55,080 nt of DNA from Candidatus Poribacteria bacterium (GTDB lineage Bacteria > Poribacteria > WGA-4E > WGA-3G). Shown here one piece after another: positions 7,118 to 15,109 of this stretch. The notes beneath the pieces are model-generated. The model did no database searches, was not told where the DNA came from, and was given only the letters and a program-made list of their open reading frames with translations. Location: contig JAJECK010000020.1 in assembly GCA_022822085.1 (NCBI GenBank), positions 1 to 55,080 of the forward strand, read 5' to 3'. Each line of letters begins with the position of its first letter. Position 1 is the first letter of the stretch. A program made the position numbers and the translations under genes.

Positions 7118-7987
7118 TTAACGTTCAAGCCAACCCGGTAGCTTTATGCTTCCCGACATTTTCCAGGCAGTAAGATAAAGAGATGCAGTCCAACGTACAC
7201 CCTCTCGTGATTGTTCTTTCGTAAATTTTAACAATTCAGGTGATGGTTCTTTGAGAGTTTGGTATTGTTCAACGAGTTCATATACTTTGTCCACCAACCT
7301 GTGACCATTTTTTAGCTGCTTGACAATTGCTGGAAATAACTCACCAACCCTCTCAACATTTTGATCCTTGGCAAGTTCATTTGGATCAAGTTTTAACATC
7401 TCAATTGATGAATCTACCTTTTCATGAATCCCGCTATGTAATTTTGTTCCATCCTTCTGAACAATTCCATCAAAATGTATCGTTAAATGCAGCGGTTGAA
7501 CCATATCTTGAGCGTAATGAGCGAGAAAACCCGCATATACATAGCATTTATATTGTATTATTGGGTTATCAGGCCATTTGCGATATTCTGCGAAAGCAAT
7601 AGCAAGCCGCTCAGTCCATTCTGCAACTGCATAAGGAAGATAACCAACTTTTCTTGGTACGAGATTCAACTCTGCACACAATTCTATGAATGCATCGCGA
7701 TCCACTGGAACAGGATTATCTTTGATGAGTTCAAGGTCGAAGTAGTGTTCTCCGTATTCTGCTGCTCGTGCATGTGCCATATCCCGATTTTTTGATATAT
7801 CCGGATCGTAAGCACAATGTGCAATCATAGCCTTTCCGGAAGCAGATCTGAAAAATTCAGGTAATTCATCAGGTAATGCCTTTATTGTTGCTTGTGTGAG
7901 GATGTCGTGTCCACCACCCCACCATGCCCACGCGGGAGAGGTAAGTACGACGAATAAAAGAACAGATAATTGTGGGATACGTTTCAT
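7118..7987 (-). CDS. Secreted zinc-dependent phospholipase C / P1-nuclease-like protein
   Basis: A 289-residue protein with a signal peptide of about 21 residues (LSVLLFVVLTSPAWA). Maturation would leave Trp at the new N-terminus followed by WGGGHDILTQAT; in this fold the N-terminal Trp and nearby His bind zinc. Further metal-ligand-like motifs are seen at about 60 (HCAYDPD) and in the middle (FLAHYAQDMVQPLHLTIHFDG). It probably hydrolyses phosphodiester or phospholipid substrates outside the cytoplasm. The neighbours do not suggest a specific substrate. Confidence 0.78.
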   Translation of the reverse strand: MKRIPQLSVLLFVVLTSPAWAWWGGGHDILTQATIKALPDELPEFFRSASGKAMIAHCAYDPDISKNRDMAHARAAEYGEHYFDLELIKDNPVPVDRDAFIELCAELNLVPRKVGYLPYAVAEWTERLAIAFAEYRKWPDNPIIQYKCYVYAGFLAHYAQDMVQPLHLTIHFDGIVQKDGTKLHSGIHEKVDSSIEMLKLDPNELAKDQNVERVGELFPAIVKQLKNGHRLVDKVYELVEQYQTLKEPSPELLKFTKEQSREGVRWTASLYLTAWKMSGSIKLPGWLER

Positions 7988-8004
7988 AATATTCCTTTCT
8001 GTGA

Positions 8005-8964
8005 TTAGTCAGCTGCAAGATATTCAGATGCTTCATCTTCCTGCCATTGGAATTGAAGGTCAGCCGTTTCATGTGGTTTAAACGGTATTGCAACAGATGC
8101 AACATCAGGACCAATTATGTCAATCCTATTGAGATCTGCAGTGCCATAACCTAATTCATTTGCATAGTTGAATAGTCCGATATCCATAGGTTCAAATCCC
8201 ATTGCTTTTGAAGTGACAGCATCTGCAGCGAACACATCACCACTTGCTACAGCAATACCAAGAGGAACTGAATTGGTGCCTCCAGGTCCGTTCCCTTGTA
8301 ATCCAACTGTGCCATCAACAATAGCAATGTCCGGTTTTAGAAAACGCGACAATCTGAGAAGATTGATATTTAGACTCTGTGCTTCACGCGGAAGTTCACG
8401 ATCTGCATGGCTATGATACCCGTGCATTTTTATACGATCTTCCTTATGCAGTGTACCCATAATCATATTTTTCATAGCAAGGGTTACTACACCTGCATCA
8501 TGCGTCTTTGCAATAGCGACAGATATGGTGCATGGACAGTCAAGAACGATTTTCGGCATTCGTACTGTATCTGACTCCCTATCCGCAAGGTAAACACTGG
8601 TCTTCACCCATTCTGTTTCTTGGTGTAAATCAATAAGTCTAACAGGGACATCGGACTCCGCTTGTAGAGCTTCGTATCCAAATATTTGGAATGCTTCACC
8701 AGAAAACGATTCATTTGCCCCTTCAGCAATGATAATTTCACCGGGTGGTTTAGGTGTGCTTAATAGAAAATCTATTGCACCACGCATCACATCTACATGT
8801 GAGGATGCAAGTTGATTAGTACTAGAGAGGAAATTCGGTTTTAACAACACCTGTTCACGAACTTTCGGTGTGATGTCGTCTCGAATATTGTTTAGTGCTT
8901 CATACACGTTAGAGCGTCTTCTTCCTGTTTTAGAAAGACCTACCTTTGTAACATTCATAGCCAT
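8005..8964 (-). CDS. DUF362 domain-containing protein
   Basis: A 319-residue protein with the DUF362 pattern: KPNFLSSTNQLASSHVDVMR near the N-terminus, GEIIIAEGANES, then AKTHDAGVVTLAMKNMIMGT and DIAIVDGTVGLQGNGP, and a final segment on chromosome-wide DUF362 lines (AVASGDVFAADAVTSKAMGF). The family often includes ferredoxin-type iron-sulfur proteins, but no CxxCxxC cluster is present here. Function is unknown. The ATG has AAGGAG 7 bases upstream. Confidence 0.82.
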   Translation of the reverse strand: MAMNVTKVGLSKTGRRRSNVYEALNNIRDDITPKVREQVLLKPNFLSSTNQLASSHVDVMRGAIDFLLSTPKPPGEIIIAEGANESFSGEAFQIFGYEALQAESDVPVRLIDLHQETEWVKTSVYLADRESDTVRMPKIVLDCPCTISVAIAKTHDAGVVTLAMKNMIMGTLHKEDRIKMHGYHSHADRELPREAQSLNINLLRLSRFLKPDIAIVDGTVGLQGNGPGGTNSVPLGIAVASGDVFAADAVTSKAMGFEPMDIGLFNYANELGYGTADLNRIDIIGPDVASVAIPFKPHETADLQFQWQEDEASEYLAAD

Positions 8965-9015
8965 AAAGTTTCTCCTTTTCTGTCTGAGGGCACATGACTG
9001 TAGGAAATAGGATTG

Positions 9016-9900
9016 TCACATATCCTCTAAAATTGGTCGTAATAATCCACGATTTTTTTCTATTAGTCCAATTGCATCATCCCTGTCAATATCTTTTGCT
9101 AACATAACTATAGCAACCTTTGCCTTCCCACCTGCTTGCATCAATGCAGCTTTAGCTTTTGTTTCATCAACGCTTGTAACCGTTTGGACAATTCGTATAC
9201 TTCGCTCAACTAATTTAGTGTTAGAAGCATTCACATCCACCATAAGGTTGTTGTATACTTTTCCAATCTTCACCATTGAAACGGTGGTCAGCATATTTAG
9301 AACTAATTTTGTCGCTGTTCCTGCTTTCAATCGTGTTGAACCTGTGATGATTTCTGGTCCGACGATTGGCGTGATGAAATGATCAACATACGCCTTTAAT
9401 TCTTTTGCAGGTGGCACACACGAAAGAAATACGGTTTTGACTCCGATTGCGTGTGCTTGGTTTAGTGCACCCAGGACATAAGGTGTTCGTCCACTTGTTG
9501 CTATTCCGACGAGAATATCTTTATCTGATAATTGATGTTCTCTAATAGCATCTGCACCGCGTTCAGGTTTATCCTCTTCCCCTTCTACTGCATTGCGTAA
9601 AGCCGTATCACCTCCAGCGATAATCCCTTGGACTAACTCTGGATCAGTACTAAAAGTGGGTGGACATTCAGAGGCATCTAATACACCTAACCTACCGCTT
9701 GTTCCCGCTCCAATGTAAAATAGCCTACCGCCATCTTGAAACGTTCTAACTATCATTTCTATTGCTACGGTAATCGCATGAGATTCTGCATTAACTGCAT
9801 CAAGTGCTTTCTGATCTTCTTCGTGAAAAATATGAACAATTTCTGAGATTGACTTGAGATCAATGTCTGTTGAGTTTGGATTTCGTTGTTCTGTTATCAC
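9016..9900 (-). CDS. murQ: N-acetylmuramic acid 6-phosphate etherase
   Basis: A 294-residue SIS-domain enzyme that cleaves the lactyl ether of MurNAc-6-phosphate, giving GlcNAc-6-phosphate and lactate in cell-wall recycling. Diagnostic motifs are TEQRNPNSTDIDLKS at the N-terminus, FYIGAGTSGRLGVLDASECP with the catalytic glutamate, GIIAGGDTALRNAVEGEED, GIATSGRTPYVLGAL and GSTRLKAGTATKLVLNML. The length matches the family (about 300). The start is GTG with no clear ribosome binding site; translation may begin slightly upstream at a non-ATG codon, since homologues have a few more residues. The next gene upstream is a matching sugar kinase. Confidence 0.95.
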   Translation of the reverse strand: MITEQRNPNSTDIDLKSISEIVHIFHEEDQKALDAVNAESHAITVAIEMIVRTFQDGGRLFYIGAGTSGRLGVLDASECPPTFSTDPELVQGIIAGGDTALRNAVEGEEDKPERGADAIREHQLSDKDILVGIATSGRTPYVLGALNQAHAIGVKTVFLSCVPPAKELKAYVDHFITPIVGPEIITGSTRLKAGTATKLVLNMLTTVSMVKIGKVYNNLMVDVNASNTKLVERSIRIVQTVTSVDETKAKAALMQAGGKAKVAIVMLAKDIDRDDAIGLIEKNRGLLRPILEDM

Positions 9901-9927
9901 AATCAGATTACGTAGACTTTTGAGTGT

Positions 9928-10836
9928 CTATATTTCTTCCATTGCCAAAAGGACAGCACCGTAAGCAGGCTCGTGTTTCGGTCTAATCACTGTGCTACCA
10001 ATTATAATCTTTTCAATCCACCTTTGTAGTTTATCTGCTAATAGTGGTTGATTTAACAATATTCCTCCACTAAATACGATATCAAACTGTTGAGTGAATT
10101 CCAATTGAACTGTAACTGTCTCAACCGCACATGCCAACTCAGTAAATGCATTATCTATAATCTGTCCTGCTTTCTCATCATTCATTTCAGCTGCTTCAAA
10201 CACCAATCCTGCTAATTGTGCAATTTCATCTCTACTCGCGTCATGTGTCCACCGAATTAATTTGTTTGGGGCATTTAACTCAAGCTTCTTCAAAATCAAA
10301 TCAGTTAATAGAGTCGGTTTTCCACGTTTGTCTGATGCACGTGCTATAGCTTGGAGCCCCTTTAGGGCAATATCGTATCCACTCCCCTCATCTCCGAGTA
10401 GGTAGCCCCATCCACCAGCGCGTACTTCCTTACCACTTTCATTGATTCCATAGACAATAGAACCTGTTCCAGAAATTACGATGACACCTGCTTGTTTTCC
10501 TGTTCCACCAACTAATGCGATATGTGCATCGTGTGTAAGAATACGTTCTTTATTTATTCCTATCTCATCGCAAATCTGACCAATGACTTTTTTGTCTTCT
10601 TCGCGACCTAATCCTGCCATGCCAATGCGGAAAGATAATGATTCTAATTGGAAATTGTCGACTTTTGTAGATAGTTTGGATATGATTTCAGTTAGCACTG
10701 CTTGTGTCTGTTCAATGCCTACAACGTGATAATTTGATGGTCCAGCCTGTGCTTTAGCTACAATTTCACCTGTTTCAGTGGCTAAAATACCAACCGTTTT
10801 TGTTCCACCACCATCAATTCCAATTATATAATCCAT
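9928..10836 (-). CDS. BadF/BadG-type sugar kinase (GlcNAc/MurNAc kinase-like)
   Basis: A 302-residue ASKHA-fold kinase: phosphate-1 motif IGIDGGGTKTVGILA, GTGSIVYGINESG and WGYLLGDEGSGYDIALKGLQ, IVFSGGILLNQPLL near the C-terminus. Such proteins phosphorylate N-acetylglucosamine or, in MurK, both GlcNAc and MurNAc. Lying 28 bases upstream of murQ on the same strand, it very likely makes the MurNAc-6-phosphate that MurQ consumes, standing in for the phosphotransferase uptake of enterobacteria. Substrate specificity cannot be read from sequence. Confidence 0.88.
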   Translation of the reverse strand: MDYIIGIDGGGTKTVGILATETGEIVAKAQAGPSNYHVVGIEQTQAVLTEIISKLSTKVDNFQLESLSFRIGMAGLGREEDKKVIGQICDEIGINKERILTHDAHIALVGGTGKQAGVIVISGTGSIVYGINESGKEVRAGGWGYLLGDEGSGYDIALKGLQAIARASDKRGKPTLLTDLILKKLELNAPNKLIRWTHDASRDEIAQLAGLVFEAAEMNDEKAGQIIDNAFTELACAVETVTVQLEFTQQFDIVFSGGILLNQPLLADKLQRWIEKIIIGSTVIRPKHEPAYGAVLLAMEEI

Positions 10837-10971
10837 ATTTCATACTGGTAGAATAATATTGATTCGTTACCTCTGCAAGATAACATATACATTGACAATT
10901 TAGATAAAATTAGTTAAAGTAATATAACACATTTACAATCAAAATGCAATCAATAAAAATGGAGCTCCATC
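10837..10971. promoter_or_regulatory. Divergent promoter region
   Basis: This AT-rich gap of 135 bases separates the kinase-murQ operon (minus) from the Ycf48-like lipoprotein (plus), so promoters for both directions should lie here. A ribosome binding site (GGAGCTCCATC) precedes the lipoprotein ATG at 10972. Individual -35/-10 boxes are not clear enough to place. Confidence 0.5.
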
Positions 10972-11919
10972 ATGAAAAAGACACAAAACACATTAATCAT
11001 ATTAATCACATTATTCGTAATTTTGGGTTGTTCACAGGATAGGACTCAAGTTGAGTGGAAACAGGTAGACAGCGGAACAGAAGCACATCTCTACGGAATT
11101 CATTTTGGAGATGATAAAAATGGTTGGGCGGTCGGCACTAATGAGGTCATCCTATCTACAACAAATGGTGGAAAAACTTGGAATGAAACGGAAACCGATA
11201 CATCAACAGATAATAATTATACCGACGTTAACTTTACATCGCCTAAACACGGTTGGTTGGCAAGTATAGGTAAGGTGTCGTATACAGGAAGTGGTGGCAA
11301 TTCATGGAGTGTCCAATACCAAGAACGTGCAGTTGGAAAAAAACCATCTGGTATATTAGACTTATATTTTATCACGAAAACAGAAGGTTGGGCTGTTGGC
11401 GGATTTGGGACGATTCTACATACACAGAATGGCGGTGGTCAATGGGAAAAGATCAAGACATACTCTGATATTCATCTGTGGGGAGTTCATTTTGTTGACA
11501 CTGAACACGGTTGGATTGTGGGACAAGAAGGTGAAATCCTACATACACAAGACGGAGGTAAACAGTGGGTCCGTCAAGAAAGTAAAGTAGAACAACCTTT
11601 ATTTGCTGTCCATTTTGTGGATACAATGAATGGTTGGATTGTGGGAACTGATGGACTGATATTACATACTGCTGATGGTGGGAAAACATGGGACCGACAG
11701 ACAAATCCTCTAAAACATAGCCTACGGGATGTTGAATTTCACAATACAAATGAAGGTTGGGCAGTTGGTGAAGAAGGATTGATTTTACGGACAATAGATG
11801 GTGGGACCACGTGGAGTCCTTATCCATCACCAACCACACATAATTTGCAGGATATTTTCTTCAATAAGAAATCAGGGTGGATCGTCGGTGCCCAAGGCAC
11901 AATACTAAAAATCAAATAA
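10972..11919 (+). CDS. Ycf48/BNR-repeat beta-propeller lipoprotein
   Basis: A 315-residue lipoprotein with signal sequence and lipobox ending in Cys20 (LFVILGC). The mature part is six to seven Ycf48-type repeats, each with GWAVG or GWIVG, a strand, then IL.T.DGGKTW. Such propellers are related to the photosystem II assembly factor Ycf48 and to BNR proteins, but in non-photosynthetic bacteria they are surface or periplasmic binding proteins of unknown target. It is the only plus-strand gene in this part of the window. Confidence 0.88.
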   Translation: MKKTQNTLIILITLFVILGCSQDRTQVEWKQVDSGTEAHLYGIHFGDDKNGWAVGTNEVILSTTNGGKTWNETETDTSTDNNYTDVNFTSPKHGWLASIGKVSYTGSGGNSWSVQYQERAVGKKPSGILDLYFITKTEGWAVGGFGTILHTQNGGGQWEKIKTYSDIHLWGVHFVDTEHGWIVGQEGEILHTQDGGKQWVRQESKVEQPLFAVHFVDTMNGWIVGTDGLILHTADGGKTWDRQTNPLKHSLRDVEFHNTNEGWAVGEEGLILRTIDGGTTWSPYPSPTTHNLQDIFFNKKSGWIVGAQGTILKIK

Positions 11920-11962
11920 TATTGCTGGATGTTACTGTGATATTCCATTCTATTGCCGAGTC

Positions 11963-12358
11963 TTATTTTGAAATCAAAGTGAGATAGTATTCATAAAATT
12001 TATTGATGTGATGTTGTTGAATTGCAGTTGTAATAACACCTAATCCGAACAGCGTAAGTAAAACAGCTGTAATGGGTAAGTTGCGATGCACCGGCAAATT
12101 GTATTTATGTTCAACCCAATTAATACTCTGTGACATTTTATATTCTTCAAATACTTCGTAAATACCACATGTAACGATAGAGAGAAAGAACCACCGCCAA
12201 AAGTAGTATTCCTGCCTACCCAACCAAGCATTTAATGTCTTCATCTGTCTGTATTGCCAATATAGCAAATAAATACCTAAAGTAAACAGCGATAGAATAA
12301 TACTTACAGCAATATTCTGTGTTATAGTATAATTTTGATAGGGGTCTTGGATTTGCAT
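11963..12358 (-). CDS. DUF4234 membrane protein
   Basis: A 131-residue protein with three to four hydrophobic helices and the DUF4234 signature SLFTLGIYLLYWQYRQMKTL followed by FLSIVTCGIYEVFEEYKMSQ. Function unknown. It is closely similar in pattern to the protein at 12783-13169 (GIYSLYWQYKQMDTLNSWLG), and the two flank a DUF2752 gene, so the pair probably arose by duplication. Confidence 0.82.
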   Translation of the reverse strand: MQIQDPYQNYTITQNIAVSIILSLFTLGIYLLYWQYRQMKTLNAWLGRQEYYFWRWFFLSIVTCGIYEVFEEYKMSQSINWVEHKYNLPVHRNLPITAVLLTLFGLGVITTAIQQHHINKFYEYYLTLISK

Positions 12359-12406
12359 CTAAAGGTCTTAATTCAAGCAAGTTCTATAAATGGAGAAAAT
12401 CTAAAG

Positions 12407-12790
12407 TTACCATATAATAGATTTTAACTTAACAAACCACACAGACAGACATAGAACAATACCACAGATTGAAATATAATTCCGTGTTCTATTTGATTGT
12501 CGATTCCATATATCTGTCATTTGGGATGGAAAGAGTGCGATGCCGATTGCCAAACCTACAATGAGAAATGAGAACGGATGGTAACGCCATGCATCAGTAA
12601 AATGTCCATGTGTTAAGGAAAGACATGCGCGTGTCATACCACATCCTGGACAAGGTACATCTGTCACTTCGTGGAAAATACATGGAAGCAATGAAATTTC
12701 GTCCGGTGATTTTGCTGTGGCTGCTGAATAGACTGCAAATGCTGCCAATCCGACAAGAAACAGACGGGCAATAAGAATATGATTAACCAT
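12407..12790 (-). CDS. DUF2752 membrane protein
   Basis: A 127-residue protein with the DUF2752 core PCPGCGMTRACLSLTHGHF followed by WRYHPFSFLIVGLAIGI; three hydrophobic segments are visible. Function unknown; the CPGCG motif hints at metal or redox chemistry at the membrane. Its start overlaps the end of the upstream DUF4234 gene by 8 bases, indicating one operon. Confidence 0.85.
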   Translation of the reverse strand: MVNHILIARLFLVGLAAFAVYSAATAKSPDEISLLPCIFHEVTDVPCPGCGMTRACLSLTHGHFTDAWRYHPFSFLIVGLAIGIALFPSQMTDIWNRQSNRTRNYISICGIVLCLSVWFVKLKSIIW

Positions 12791-13169
12791 CAGTATGGTC
12801 GCCGTAGAGTTTATTTATGTGATATTGTTGAATTGCTATTGAAGCAAGACCTACACCGAATAATGCCAACAGAACACAGAGAATTGGTAAGTTTGTATCT
12901 ACGTACATGCCTTTGTTAGTCTGAATTTCATTGATACCAGTCGCCATCTTATATTCATAATATAAAGCGAAAATTCCACAGGTGAGAAAGGTGAGTAAAA
13001 GCCATAATATGAAAGAATATTCTTGTCTACCGAGCCAAGAATTGAGTGTGTCCATCTGTTTGTATTGCCAGTATAAACTATAAATTCCACATGTGATTAT
13101 TGCAAGTAATATTCCTGTTACAATACTTCGTCTTCCTTCATACTCTGGATATGGGTATTGATTTAGCAT
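12783..13169 (-). CDS. DUF4234 membrane protein, second copy
   Basis: A 128-residue protein starting MLNQYPYPEYEGRR, with DUF4234 features (AIITCGIYSLYWQYKQMDTL; FLTCGIFALYYEYKMATGIN). The ATG at 13169 has GGAG 6 bases upstream; an in-frame TTG four codons earlier is less likely. It is the first gene of the DUF4234-DUF2752-DUF4234 cluster and overlaps the middle gene. Confidence 0.82.
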   Translation of the reverse strand: MLNQYPYPEYEGRRSIVTGILLAIITCGIYSLYWQYKQMDTLNSWLGRQEYSFILWLLLTFLTCGIFALYYEYKMATGINEIQTNKGMYVDTNLPILCVLLALFGVGLASIAIQQYHINKLYGDHTDG

Positions 13170-13231
13170 TATTGTCTCCAATTTATGATCTTTCTAAGTC
13201 TGTTAGAATCCATTTCATTCATTTCATAGTT

Positions 13232-14281
13232 TTACTCACGTGGTAAAGTAATTGTGTTTGGGACGACAATTTCTCCAGTAATAATTTTTTCTTTTAAAGC
13301 TTCAACCTTTTCAATTATGTCGTCTGAGAGTAATGGCATGTTGTGTTCATCAACTGCATAATATACCCCACCGTCTTTCAATCCGAAGTAACGTACACCT
13401 GCAGTGAAATTCCCATCAATAGTCTCTTGTATGACACGTTGAACAGATCCAGAAATTTCTTTTGCCATACTTGTCAAGACAAGTCCTGGGACAAGTCCAT
13501 TTCCGTTTGAATCCACCCATATAATGTAGTTTTGAGTTTCTTGTGCTGCTTCAAGCACTCCTTGTCCTGAACCCCCCGCGGCAGTGTATATGACATCAAC
13601 ACCAGCTGCATATTGTGCTAAGGCGATCTCTTTTGCTCTATCAGGTTGAATAAAACCAGTTGCATCTAAACTTATGTATTCGACCGCAATTTCAGCCATA
13701 GGATTTATTTCACGAATTCCAGCGATATATCCAGCTTCAAATTCATGGAGCAGAGGAACATCTGCACCACCAATATACCCGATTTTTCCAGTTGCTGACT
13801 TTAATGCTGCGATTGCACCAACCAAAAATGAACCTTCATTCGATTTATAATTCACGGCTGCAACATTTGGCATATCAAGGACAACATCGAAAATCGAAAA
13901 TTTAACTCCTGGAAATTCTGGAGCAACACGATTGAGTATATCTCCCATTTGATAACCTGCTGTTATTACAAGATCAGAATTTTGGGCTGCTTCTCTCATC
14001 AGCATCTCTGTTGCGACAGGATCATTTTCATTTCCGTTTATTTCCGTTAATATAATGCCAAGTTCGGATTCGGCAGTTCTCACGCCAATATGGAATCCAT
14101 CACAGTATGCAGCCGAACCTACACAGTCATTTGGATAAATCATAGTTACTTTTAACTGAGATGACTCTAACGGACTTGCGTCATGGCTGTCTACCACCTT
14201 CTCTACATATTCACATCCACAAACAATTAGAAACATTATCACTAAAATCATTGGTAAACAAACATATTTGATATAATTCAT
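13232..14281 (-). CDS. BMP/PnrA-type substrate-binding lipoprotein
   Basis: A 349-residue lipoprotein (lipobox FLIVCGC, Cys about 23) of the basic membrane protein family. After VTMIYPNDCVGSAAYCDGFH come the expected segments ITAGYQMGDILNRVAPEFPG, GFIGG-like GKIGYIGGADVPLLHEFEAG and VDVIYTAAGGSGQGVLEAAQ. PnrA-like members bind purine nucleosides for ABC import. No permease or ATPase gene is adjacent, so the partner transporter must be elsewhere, or the protein is a sensor. The ATG at 14281 has GGAG 6 bases upstream. Confidence 0.88.
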   Translation of the reverse strand: MNYIKYVCLPMILVIMFLIVCGCEYVEKVVDSHDASPLESSQLKVTMIYPNDCVGSAAYCDGFHIGVRTAESELGIILTEINGNENDPVATEMLMREAAQNSDLVITAGYQMGDILNRVAPEFPGVKFSIFDVVLDMPNVAAVNYKSNEGSFLVGAIAALKSATGKIGYIGGADVPLLHEFEAGYIAGIREINPMAEIAVEYISLDATGFIQPDRAKEIALAQYAAGVDVIYTAAGGSGQGVLEAAQETQNYIIWVDSNGNGLVPGLVLTSMAKEISGSVQRVIQETIDGNFTAGVRYFGLKDGGVYYAVDEHNMPLLSDDIIEKVEALKEKIITGEIVVPNTITLPRE

Positions 14282-14330
14282 AGTCACTCCAAATCAGTGT
14301 AATATTACGATAGTCACAAACTATTGATTT

Positions 14331-14780
14331 TTATATATAAAATTGTTGATATATTTTATACGGGTCGGTAGTGTAAACACGATAAATTATTTGTCCATTA
14401 AAATCAAGCATATCTTTGATGCGATCACGAACAATCGGATTGGTAACTTTATTCAGAATTGAATCACGTTCTATCCATCTTGTCTCTATACTTTCATCAC
14501 TTGTAGTAAGTTCACCACTGACATACTTTCCCAAGAAACCGAACATTACTTTAGAAGGAGATCGAATGTTTGAATATACGCCTACCAGAGAACCGATTGA
14601 AGCATCGACACCTGATTCTTCCTTTATTTCGCGTTGCAAAGCTTCTATTAGGTCTTCTCCTTCTTCCACCTGACCACCCGGAAACTCCCAACCGCGATGT
14701 GGACTTCGTATAAGTAAGACTTGACCGTTCGGATGGTTTACCAATCCTGAGACCGCAACAATGTGTTTGGGATGATTCAT
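14331..14780 (-). CDS. Nudix hydrolase
   Basis: A 149-residue protein with a complete Nudix box (GGQVEEGEDLIEALQREIKE followed by ESGVD). It hydrolyses a nucleoside diphosphate linked to some other group; the substrate is not predictable. The ATG at 14780 is preceded by AGGA at a good distance and begins just after the glutaredoxin-like gene ends, suggesting coupling. Confidence 0.9.
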   Translation of the reverse strand: MNHPKHIVAVSGLVNHPNGQVLLIRSPHRGWEFPGGQVEEGEDLIEALQREIKEESGVDASIGSLVGVYSNIRSPSKVMFGFLGKYVSGELTTSDESIETRWIERDSILNKVTNPIVRDRIKDMLDFNGQIIYRVYTTDPYKIYQQFYI

Positions 14781-14791
14781 GTAATCCTCCC

Positions 14792-15073
14792 TCACCTCTT
14801 AGTAAGATAACTCCAAATACGGGACCATCTTAACTGCCAAATTATTTTTCTTGAATTAATTCGGTGGACGAATAGTTGCTTCCCATCCATTTCGAGCATT
14901 GGAATTAACAGTTTATATTTTGAAAATAGTCCAATATTTTTCGTAATGTCAATTTCCTCAACTGAAATAAACGATAACTTTGTTTCTATCTTTTTCAATT
15001 CTATTTTTGCCTCATCGCAAAGAGGACAATCCGCCTTCGTATAGAATTGTAGTTGAAGCGGTGGGTTCTTCAT
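14792..15073 (-). CDS. Glutaredoxin-like (DUF836) protein
   Basis: A 93-residue thioredoxin-fold protein with the redox motif CPLC near the N-terminus (LQFYTKADCPLCDEAKIELK) and the cis-proline region (KLLIPMLEMDGKQLF). Likely a cytosolic thiol-disulfide protein. It is 12 bases upstream of the Nudix gene, same strand. Confidence 0.82.
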   Translation of the reverse strand: MKNPPLQLQFYTKADCPLCDEAKIELKKIETKLSFISVEEIDITKNIGLFSKYKLLIPMLEMDGKQLFVHRINSRKIIWQLRWSRIWSYLTKR

Positions 15074-15083
15074 ATTGAAAAGA

Positions 15084-15103
15084 TGGCTCTTGTGGGGGAG
15101 CCA
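15084..15103 (-). terminator. Weak terminator-like hairpin
   Basis: Arms TGGCTC and GAGCCA enclose an 8-base loop between the DUF1501 stop and the glutaredoxin-like start. On the minus strand the hairpin is followed by TCTTTTC, a poor T-run. It could act as a leaky terminator that lowers expression of the downstream pair. Confidence 0.4.
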
Positions 15104-15109
15104 CCTATT

